DNA of 64,000 bases from JACVRX01 sp046726315. Its GTDB lineage: Bacteria > Actinomycetota > Actinomycetes > Jiangellales > Jiangellaceae. Below are positions 58,431 to 64,000 of the stretch, one piece after another. Every line of letters begins with the position of its first letter. Position 1 is the stretch's first letter. Below the pieces are notes generated by a model. It searched no databases. It was not told the DNA's origin and worked only from the letters and a program-made list of their open reading frames with translations. Where the stretch lies: assembly GCA_046726315.1 (NCBI GenBank), contig JBKPAG010000008.1, positions 62,001 to 126,000 of the forward strand, given 5' to 3'. The position numbers and the translations under genes are program-made.

Positions 58431-59070
58431 TCACGTGCTGCGCTGATCTTGCCTGGTCGCGTCGGCAGTCAAGTGCTGCCGTGCTCGGGCGACGAAGGCG
58501 TTGGGGTCGTCGACCCAGAAACTCAGCTCGGTGATGCGCTGATTGCCCTTCGGCGTCGGCACGGTCAACGTGTGCCTTAGTACCGCGTGCACGTTGACCT
58601 CGCCTGACACGCCGACCTGCAGGTCCGTGCCGCTCTTGGTCTCCCTGGGCTGCAGTGTTCGGATCGACGAGGGTATGTCGCGGCGCTGGGCCACGACGGA
58701 GGCGATCGAATCCCACGGGATCGCGATGTCGACCGAGGCACCGTGCCGCACGCGCAGCGTGGAGGCGCCGAGTAGGTGTGGATTCACCTTGAGGCTGGCC
58801 AGAAAGCCGACCATCCAGAGCAGCCCCCAGGCGCTGATGACAAGCACGGTGATCCGCACTGGCGGCCACGGGATGAGCAGGTGGACGACCACCATCTCGG
58901 CTGCCGATGCGAAGATCCATAGCGACATGACCGGCGTGACGGCCTGGGCGTACGCTCGAGGTCACGGGACGGCGGGCAACCCAGCGGAACAGGCTCCGGT
59001 ACAGGCGGAGCTCGAACATCACCGCCCTGCGGGCGAGTGAGAACACCGATCTGCGGTCGGCGTCTGACAT
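58431..59070 (-). pseudogene. Two-helix membrane protein gene with a one-base insertion
   Basis: The N-terminus from ATG 59070 reads MSDADRRSVFSLARRAVMFE and continues LRLYRSLFRWVARRP, an amphipathic start known from actinobacterial membrane proteins of unknown function. The continuation AYAQAVTPVMSLWIFASAAE and HLLIPWPPVRITVLVISAWG, then LRVRHGASVDIAIPWDSIAS, is in the next frame. Removing one base near 58955-58966 joins the halves; total length is 3n+1. Restored product about 212 residues, two transmembrane helices then a beta-rich cytoplasmic domain. An internal ATG at 58928 could still give a truncated protein. Confidence 0.7.
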
Positions 59071-59077
59071 TGATTCG

Positions 59078-59530
59078 TCACGAATCCGCTGCGAGAAGTC
59101 GGCCGCGAAGCCGGTTCACAACCTCGCCGAGCCCTTCGGCGAAGCAGCCGAATTGCTGTGGGGGCATTCCGGCGAACAGGAGATGCGCAAGCTCTTGCTG
59201 GCCTTCCTCCATGACCTTGACGACGGCCGCCCCATGCTCGGTGAACGAGACGAGAAAGGCGCGCCGGTCGGTGGGATGCGGCTCCCGGGTGACGAAGCCG
59301 CCCTCGACGAGCCCGTCGACATGGCCGGTAACAGTGCGTGCGCTCACCTGAAGGGCGTCGGCCAGTGCGGTCTGGGTGGACGGACCCAGCCGGCGAAGTT
59401 CCCATAACAGATGGGCACGCGACGTCGTCAGCCCGTCGCGAGCAAGACTCTCGGTCATGTCGTCGTGCAGGAGGACCGTCAGCTCAAGGATATGGTCGAG
59501 CGCAGCGATGTACCGGGCTTCGGCCGTCAT
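59078..59530 (-). CDS. MarR-family transcriptional regulator
   Basis: The protein has 150 residues from ATG 59530. Helices LDHILELTVLLHDDMTESLA, LTTSRAHLLWELRRLGPSTQ, then recognition helix LQVSARTVTGHVDGLVEGGF and the wing REPHPTDRRAFLVSFTEHG (DxR motif) are canonical MarR features. It stands seven bases from the frameshifted membrane protein gene downstream. A pseudo-palindrome just before its start suggests autoregulation. Ligand unknown. Confidence 0.93.
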   Translation of the reverse strand: MTAEARYIAALDHILELTVLLHDDMTESLARDGLTTSRAHLLWELRRLGPSTQTALADALQVSARTVTGHVDGLVEGGFVTREPHPTDRRAFLVSFTEHGAAVVKVMEEGQQELAHLLFAGMPPQQFGCFAEGLGEVVNRLRGRLLAADS

Positions 59531-59533
59531 ATG

Positions 59534-59548
59534 ATGAGGTTACTTCAT
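59534..59548 (-). promoter_or_regulatory. Pseudo-palindromic operator overlapping the marR start region
   Basis: ATGAGGTTACTTCAT is an imperfect palindrome (ATGArGTwACyTCAT), only three bases upstream of the marR ATG. On the minus strand TAATGA sits just behind it and could serve as a -10, giving an mRNA with almost no leader; there is no Shine-Dalgarno sequence. MarR proteins often bind such sites in their own promoter, which is the expected use here. Confidence 0.45.
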
Positions 59549-59617
59549 TATGTGGCGGCCTCACAAATTCGCCGGAGCATCGGCCTCAGTCGTGGGCCGG
59601 CCAACGGCTGCGGGTGC

Positions 59618-60055
59618 CTAGGCGATGGGATCGGGCCCCGGATCTCCGCCGACGGCCCGGACCCCGAGCCGGCCCAGGTACATCTCCCATCCGGTGCGAT
59701 GGTGGGCGCGCTGGGCGTCACTCGGCAGGCCGTAGTGGCGCAGCACCACACGGGTGCCGCCGTCCTCTTCCTCGAGCGTGACGACGACCTGCGTGGATCC
59801 CGGCGGAACGGTCTGGTCATCGGTCCAGCCCCAGGTGAACACGATTCGCTTCGGCGGGTCGACTTCGACGAACTCACCGGCCGCCTCGACGCCACCGCGC
59901 ACACGGACGCGGTAAGGCCCGCCGGGCACCGGATCCACCGTGGCGCGGTCGCCCATCCATTCGACATACCGGTCGGGATCGGTGAAGTACGGGAACACCG
60001 TCTCCGGCGACGCGGCGATGTGCACGGTGACTTCGAGGACATCGGGGTCGGTCAT
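59618..60055 (-). CDS. SRPBCC/AHSA1-family protein
   Basis: The protein has 145 residues from ATG 60055. VLEVTVHIAASPETVFPYFT, then RYVEWMGDRATVDPVPGGPY, VDPPKRIVFTWGWTDDQTVP and LRHYGLPSDAQRAHHRTGWE form the START-like helix-grip fold with the GW end. Its ATG overlaps the ArsR stop (ATGA). This is the second ArsR-SRPBCC pair of the window. Ligand unknown. Confidence 0.93.
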   Translation of the reverse strand: MTDPDVLEVTVHIAASPETVFPYFTDPDRYVEWMGDRATVDPVPGGPYRVRVRGGVEAAGEFVEVDPPKRIVFTWGWTDDQTVPPGSTQVVVTLEEEDGGTRVVLRHYGLPSDAQRAHHRTGWEMYLGRLGVRAVGGDPGPDPIA

Positions 60056-60363
60056 AACCGGTCCTTCTCTCGTTGCTCCGCTTCAGCAAGGTCCTTGACC
60101 CGGCCGAGCCCCCGTCGCCAGTGATCTTCGACGACCGAGCGCAGGGACCCCAGCGCAGCCTGGTCGGTGCGATAAATGCGGCTGGTGCCCTCGCGGCGTT
60201 CGACCAGGAGGCCCGCGCCCTTGAGGACCGTCAGGTGCTGGCTGATGGCCGACCAGGACACCTCGAACTCGGCGGCGATCTCCCCGGCGGCGAGTTCCCG
60301 GTCCCAGACCAGCTCGAGGATGCGCAACCGGCGTGGCGCCGCGATCACTTGCAACGGTTCCAC
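60052..60363 (-). CDS. ArsR-family regulator
   Basis: The protein has 103 residues from GTG 60363. IAAPRRLRILELVWDRELAA, then GEIAAEFEVSWSAISQHLTV and LKGAGLLVERREGTSRIYRT are the winged helix, with recognition helix SWSAISQHLTVL. No metal-binding cysteines. It is coupled with the SRPBCC gene and divergent from another SRPBCC gene at 60483; the inverted repeat between them should be its operator. Confidence 0.92.
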   Translation of the reverse strand: MEPLQVIAAPRRLRILELVWDRELAAGEIAAEFEVSWSAISQHLTVLKGAGLLVERREGTSRIYRTDQAALGSLRSVVEDHWRRGLGRVKDLAEAEQREKDRL

Positions 60364-60435
60364 GCGCAGCCTCGCCTCCCCACGACCGGCAGACCAGTGT
60401 GTCGCACTGCGCCAGGCCGTCTTGACGCCTCAACA

Positions 60436-60459
60436 CTATTTTAGATAGAGCTAAAATAG
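60436..60459. promoter_or_regulatory. Inverted-repeat operator between ArsR and a divergent SRPBCC gene
   Basis: CTATTTTAG (60436-60444) and CTAAAATAG (60451-60459) are perfect complements separated by ATAGAG. It is the only AT-rich site in the 119-bp divergent region. ArsR proteins usually bind such 9+9 repeats at the promoter. The site is well placed to control both the ArsR-SRPBCC operon on the left and the SRPBCC genes on the right. Confidence 0.65.
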
Positions 60460-60482
60460 CGCAATGCCAACTGGAGGACACG

Positions 60483-60923
60483 ATGGGCCGATCCATCACA
60501 CTTGCCGTCGACGTCGACGCGGATCCCAGTCGCGTCTTCGACATCGTCACGACGACCGACGGGCAGCGTGCTTTCTGGACGGAGGACTGCCACGTCGCCG
60601 CGGACCATGCACGGTTCGGGTTCCCATCGACCCCTATCGACCTCGAAGTGGAGGTCACGGCCGAGGCCGGCAAACTCGTCCGCATACACGTCACGTCGGG
60701 CTTCCCGTTCTGGGAGGGATCGACATGGGAATGGGAGCTCGGTAACGCCGTGCGGGCTGAGACCAGGACAGGCGTACTGTTCCGTCACTACGGCTTCGGC
60801 GAGGGATATCCCGAGGTCGACCTGGGCCACACCGCACAGACCTGGGCGCTCGTCCTGGACCGGCTTGCTAGGTACGCGGCGTCAGGAGTTCCGCAGCCTC
60901 TGATGCCGGCCGCCACAGGCTGA
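60483..60923 (+). CDS. SRPBCC-domain protein
   Basis: The protein has 146 residues from ATG 60483 after GGAGGA. ITLAVDVDADPSRVFDIVTT, then QRAFWTEDCHVAADHARFGF, WEGSTWEWELGNAVR and VLFRHYGFGEGYPEVDLGHT with the terminal WALVLDRL helix form a helix-grip fold. It faces the ArsR operon across the CTATTTTAG repeat, so is likely regulated by that ArsR. Followed after 39 bp by another SRPBCC gene. Ligand unknown. Confidence 0.88.
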   Translation: MGRSITLAVDVDADPSRVFDIVTTTDGQRAFWTEDCHVAADHARFGFPSTPIDLEVEVTAEAGKLVRIHVTSGFPFWEGSTWEWELGNAVRAETRTGVLFRHYGFGEGYPEVDLGHTAQTWALVLDRLARYAASGVPQPLMPAATG

Positions 60924-60962
60924 TGACGTCGGCCGCGAACCACTCACCAACCGGCGGACAGC

Positions 60963-61394
60963 ATGGCCGTTGACGTCCGCCCGTTCGTACTGATCCACCG
61001 GTCCCGCAGCGAGGTCGCGGCCGTCATGTTCGACCCGAGCAACGACCTGCGCTGGACCGGCGGCATCACATCCAGCCGCCCGGCGCAGCCGGGACCACTC
61101 GTGCATGGAGCGACGGTTGCACGAACCGCGAAGTTCCTCGGCCGGACGTTCGACTATGGCTATGTCGTGACGCATCACGATCCCGACCGGTTGGTCGAGC
61201 TCAAGGTCGATCGGCCGTTCCCGATGCTCGTCCGCTACGAGCTGGAGGATGCGCCGGACGGCACACTCGTGGCCATCCGCGCCACAGGGGAACCCGGCCG
61301 GTTCTTCGGCTGGGCAACTCCACTGATGGAGCGCCAGGTCCGCAAGACCATCACCGCAGACCTCGAACGACTGCGAACCTGCCTCGAGGCGTAG
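60963..61394 (+). CDS. SRPBCC-family (polyketide cyclase/dehydrase-like) protein
   Basis: The protein has 143 residues from ATG 60963. VDVRPFVLIHRSRSEVAAVM, then FDPSNDLRWTGGITSSRPAQ, KFLGRTFDYGYVVTHHDPDR and VRYELEDAPDGTLVAIRATG are a START-like fold with the final helix ADLERLRTCLEA. It probably shares a transcript with the gene before it. Members bind small hydrophobic molecules; no catalytic residues stand out. Confidence 0.85.
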   Translation: MAVDVRPFVLIHRSRSEVAAVMFDPSNDLRWTGGITSSRPAQPGPLVHGATVARTAKFLGRTFDYGYVVTHHDPDRLVELKVDRPFPMLVRYELEDAPDGTLVAIRATGEPGRFFGWATPLMERQVRKTITADLERLRTCLEA

Positions 61395-61569
61395 TGCACG
61401 GTTCACCGGATCGGCCCGGGTGATCTCTCCGCGACAGCGGACCTTCTCGCAACGAGCGCCCTCACGGCGTCGGCACACCGCATCAACGGCTGGGAAGCTG
61501 CCCGCATTTTGCGACAGCAGGTGCCGGAAGATCTCCGCCGGGGGCCAGGTCGGCGGTCAGGTTGCCGCA

Positions 61570-61650
61570 CAGCTGTTGATCACGGCGAAGTGGCGGTAGT
61601 TTGATCTTGGAACCCGGTGACTTCGCCAAGATCAACGACGTGGGGGTCGA
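61570..61650. repeat. Dispersed ~80-bp repeat, copy 1, upstream of the MFS gene
   Basis: Part of the 308-bp gene-free stretch 61395-61702. It begins CAGCTGTTGATCA and contains GTTTGATCTTGG and AAGATCAACGACGTGGG. About four fifths of positions match 63411-63491 without gaps. Inside, GTTGATCACGGCGAAG and CTTCGCCAAGATCAAC form an inverted repeat with two mismatches, so it can fold. The rest of the stretch shows no ORF worth calling, and should include the MFS promoter. Confidence 0.65.
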
Positions 61651-61702
61651 TTGAGGAATAGTCGGCGCGGTCATGCGGTGGGTCGCCGCATCGGGAGGCG
61701 GT

Positions 61703-63364
61703 ATGGAACCTGACCAACGGCGCCGTGCTGACCGTTCATCGACACGGGGCGCGGAACCCCAGCCAGCGCGGGCGGCCGGGCCGGCGTCGGCGTGGGCGCC
61801 GATCCGGGACTACCCAGTCTTCCGGGCGCTCTGGATCGCCCAATTCGCCTCGAACGTCGGCACCTGGATGCAGACCGTCGGCGCGCAGTGGCTGCTGATC
61901 GACCGCTCCCCGTTGCTGGTGGCGCTGGTGCAGACCGCCTCCAGTCTGCCCATCGTGGCGCTCGCCCTGCCGGCCGGCGCGTGGGCCGACCTGGTCGATC
62001 GGCGGAGACTGCTGCTCGGCGCGCAGTTCGGGATGTTTGTGGCCGCCGCGACTCTTGCCGCAGTGACGTTCCTGGGTGCAGCTTCCCCGGCGGTCATTCT
62101 GACGCTCACGTTTCTCCTTGGCTGCGGCAACGCGGTAGCCGGCCCCGCCTGGCAGGCGATCCAGCCCGATCTGGTGGACCGTGCGATGCTTCCGCAGGCG
62201 GCCGCGCTGAACGGGGTCAACATGAACCTCGCCAGGGCCGTCGGACCTGCCCTCGGCGGTGTCATCGTCGCGATCGCCGGCGCCGGATGGGTGTTCGCAC
62301 TGAACGCCGCGTCCTTCGTCGGCATCGCCGCCGTACTTGCTCGTTGGCGGGCGCCGGAGCGCGGCGACCAGGGTTCGCGGGAGCGGCTGGTCGAGGCACT
62401 GCGGGCCGGTGGCCGCTACGTGCGGCATGCGCTGATCGTGCGACGGCTGCTGTACCGAGCGGTCCTGTTCATTCCGGCCGCGAGCGCGGTCTGGGCACTG
62501 CTGCCGGTGGTGGCGGCCAGAAATCTGCACCTGGGCTCTGCCGGCTACGGCTTGTTGCTGGGCATGGTCGGCGTCGGTGCGGTCACCGGCGCGCTGGTCA
62601 TTCCGCGATTGCGGGCCCGAGTTGGCTCGGCTCGACTGGTCACGGGGGCGACGTTCGTCACGGCGGCAGCAATCGGCTTGGTCGCCACGTTCAGCGACGC
62701 GGTGCTGGTCGGTATTGCCCTCGTGCCGGTTGGCGGTGCGTGGATTGCTGTGATGTCGAGCCTGAACTCCGGGCTGCAGCTGGCCTTGCCGAACTGGGTC
62801 AGAGCACGCGGCCTGGCTTATTACCTGGCCGTCTTCCAGGGCACGCAGGCGGTGGGTGCGGTGATCTGGGGTGTTGTCGCGGACCGCACATCAGTGACCA
62901 CTGCGCTGCTCCTTGCAGCCGCGGTCCTGGCGCTCGGAGCGGTCCTGGGCCTGCGGGCTCCGATGCCGGACACCAGCAAGCTGGACCGAACGCCGTCGGC
63001 GCACTGGCCGGCTCCTCAGTTGATGTTCACCCCGAATGCTAATGACGGACCAGTGCTTGTCACCTTGACGTATCGGGTCCCAGAACACAACGTCGCCGCC
63101 TTCACCGACGCCATGCGACACGTCGGCCGCTCCCGGCGGCGTACCGGGGCTCTGCGATGGGAGCTGTTCCGCGACGGTGCTGAACCCACCAAGTTCGTCG
63201 AGTCCTACCTGATCGGCACCTGGGCCGAACATCTACGGCAGCGCGAGCACCGACTGACCGGCGCGGACCGCAGGTTTGAAGAGGAGGCACAGCGCTACAC
63301 GCTTGGTGCACCGCAGGTTGCGCACCTGTTTCCACCCCCCGCATCCCGGCCGACGAAGCGCTAG
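61703..63364 (+). CDS. MFS_3-type exporter with C-terminal ABM-like domain
   Basis: The protein has 553 residues from ATG 61703. Twelve predicted helices start at IRDYPVFRALWIAQFASNVG, with the loop motif GAWADLVDRRRLLL and IQPDLVDRAMLPQAAALNGV, LPNWVRARGLAYYLAVFQGT later; this is the MFS_3 (enterobactin exporter-like) family. After the last helix a soluble domain of about 110 residues (VLVTLTYRVPEHNVAAFTDA, then WELFRDGAEPTKFVESYLIG) resembles an antibiotic-biosynthesis-monooxygenase barrel, a normal C-terminal part in this family. It is flanked by the two dispersed repeats. The substrate is unknown. Confidence 0.92.
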   Translation: MEPDQRRRADRSSTRGAEPQPARAAGPASAWAPIRDYPVFRALWIAQFASNVGTWMQTVGAQWLLIDRSPLLVALVQTASSLPIVALALPAGAWADLVDRRRLLLGAQFGMFVAAATLAAVTFLGAASPAVILTLTFLLGCGNAVAGPAWQAIQPDLVDRAMLPQAAALNGVNMNLARAVGPALGGVIVAIAGAGWVFALNAASFVGIAAVLARWRAPERGDQGSRERLVEALRAGGRYVRHALIVRRLLYRAVLFIPAASAVWALLPVVAARNLHLGSAGYGLLLGMVGVGAVTGALVIPRLRARVGSARLVTGATFVTAAAIGLVATFSDAVLVGIALVPVGGAWIAVMSSLNSGLQLALPNWVRARGLAYYLAVFQGTQAVGAVIWGVVADRTSVTTALLLAAAVLALGAVLGLRAPMPDTSKLDRTPSAHWPAPQLMFTPNANDGPVLVTLTYRVPEHNVAAFTDAMRHVGRSRRRTGALRWELFRDGAEPTKFVESYLIGTWAEHLRQREHRLTGADRRFEEEAQRYTLGAPQVAHLFPPPASRPTKR

Positions 63365-63410
63365 ACGCTCCCACCCCTTCATCCGCTTCGGCACGCTAAC
63401 AGGTGTGCGC

Positions 63411-63491
63411 CAGCTGTTGATCATGGCGAGGCCGCGGCAGTTCGATCTTCAAGCCCGGCCATTCTGCCAGGATCAACGAGGTGGGCGGTCA
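63411..63491. repeat. Dispersed ~80-bp repeat, copy 2, downstream of the MFS gene
   Basis: Starts CAGCTGTTGATCATGGCGA and includes GTTCGATCTTCAAGCCCGG and GGATCAACGAGGTGGG. It aligns gap-free with copy 1 (61570-61650), about 80 percent identical by eye. It lies between the MFS stop and the convergent small HTH gene. Inner GTTGATC and GATCAAC arms are kept, so folding is likely conserved. Confidence 0.65.
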
Positions 63492-63510
63492 GCGGTAAAC
63501 CCGGGCCAGG

Positions 63511-63771
63511 CTATTGACCGTAGCGCTGAAGAACTGCCCCGCCCGACGTGCCGAGCAGGACGCCGATCGTCTCCCAGGAGACGCCGTGCGCTCGAGCGGC
63601 GATTACCGCATCTCTGATCGCAACTTCGGCGGCCGCCCGCGCCGTTACTGCATCACGCAATGCCACGTAGACCCCCAGGTCGATCTCGTTCTCCTGGAGG
63701 GGATCGTGCGATTCGGCCTGGTCGGGCAATTCCGTGGCGTGACCGAGGTTCCCTCGCACGCTCCGCGGCAT
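63511..63771 (-). CDS. Small helix-turn-helix protein
   Basis: The protein has 86 residues from ATG 63771. The second half, RDAVTARAAAEVAIRDAVIA, then ARAHGVSWETIGVLLGTSGG and AVLQRYGQ, is an actinobacterial HTH pattern (A-x-G-x-S-W-x-x-I-G-x-x-L-G-x-S). The first 40 residues are polar and acidic. It probably binds DNA. It is divergent from recC with about 180 bp between them, and convergent with the MFS gene. Confidence 0.7.
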   Translation of the reverse strand: MPRSVRGNLGHATELPDQAESHDPLQENEIDLGVYVALRDAVTARAAAEVAIRDAVIAARAHGVSWETIGVLLGTSGGAVLQRYGQ

Positions 63772-63949
63772 CGTGATCACCCTCAGGACTGGCGGCAATT
63801 TGGCGTAGCTGTCAAGGGTATACGCCGTCCAGCCTGACGAGCGGCAGCGAACCACGCGGCCTTGGCTAACCCGACCCGGATGCGTCAGGGCGTGCGTCTA
63901 AGGTCGAGACGCTTCCGACTGCCCTGGGTCTCGAAGGAGAAACGCACAC

Positions 63950-64000
63950 GTGCTGCACGTCCACCGGTCCGAGCGTGCCGACCGGCTGGTCGACGGGCTC
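63950..64000 (+). CDS. recC: Exodeoxyribonuclease V gamma subunit (RecC), 5' end only
   Basis: Only the first 17 codons are in the window. GTG 63950 follows GAAGGAGA by nine bases. The translated start, LHVHRSERADRLVDGL, matches the RecC N-terminus of actinobacteria, where the first residues after Met read like LHLHRAERTDLLADGL. RecC is the chi-scanning subunit of RecBCD, which processes broken DNA ends; recB and recD would be expected downstream, outside the window. Confidence 0.75.
   Translation, partial: MLHVHRSERADRLVDGL

Noticed and set aside
1..64000. CRISPR array, tRNA/rRNA genes, integrase or IS element
   Set aside because: Looked for direct repeats with regular spacing, cloverleaf-type sequences and transposase or recombinase motifs; none seen. 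DUF222-HNH alone is not proof of a mobile element.

Overview
The window reads as chromosome from a high-GC, non-streptomycete-like actinobacterium. The grounds are strong G/C bias at third codon positions, frequent GTG/TTG starts, four-base ATGA/GTGA gene overlaps, a WhiB protein, F420-type enzymes (DDN nitroreductase, LLM oxidoreductase), Ku, and a RecC start at the right edge. No rRNA, tRNA, CRISPR array, integrase or transposase was seen. The species cannot be named from the sequence alone.

Layout. 0-8 kb: end of a GCS2 ligase, an M14 amidohydrolase, SRAP, DoxX, a decayed topoisomerase IB, then the housekeeping set aroA-rsgA-(DUF2231)-hisN. 8-12 kb: MFS exporter with its ArsR-like regulator, AI-2E family permease, WhiB. 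12-20 kb: a dense peptide/amide-metabolism cluster with three paralogous ATP-grasp ligases, an M20 dipeptidase (frameshifted), a cyanophycinase-like S51 protein and two esterases; the GCS2 and M14 genes at the left edge belong to the same kinds of chemistry. 20-31 kb: a broken Phd/RelE pair, dinB, a DrrAB-like ABC exporter, two GH13 glucosidases, F420/FMN enzymes, and a papain-like C1 protease facing a chagasin-like (I42) inhibitor domain.

31-45 kb is the most unusual part. A same-strand run encodes a C25-like caspase-fold protein, a cytoplasmic subtilisin, a CHAT protease with a large helical/beta N-terminus, an alpha/beta-hydrolase and a ribokinase. It is followed by a TPR-trypsin/SLOG (LSDAT) pair, and then by a receptor-like TIR protein with a transmembrane helix and four PASTA domains. 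A second TIR-transmembrane protein lies at 55 kb, next to an HtrA-like trypsin-PDZ gene that follows a perfect 28-bp palindrome. Proteases, nucleotide-sensing SLOG and TIR domains in this density resemble known conflict and programmed-death systems. That these particular genes work together is inference.

45-64 kb is accessory and housekeeping: SRPBCC/ArsR pairs with recognisable operators, YjbR, a FEN-type exonuclease, DUF222-HNH, Ku, YjdI-CDGSH/YjdJ, NmrA, MarR, an MFS exporter flanked by two copies of an ~80-bp repeat, and recC entering from the right edge.

At least five otherwise well-conserved reading frames carry one-base frameshifts (M20, the second GH13, the RelE toxin, DUF1579, one membrane protein). 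Either the sequence has residual indel errors or these genes are decaying; the topoisomerase IB remnant is clearly real decay.
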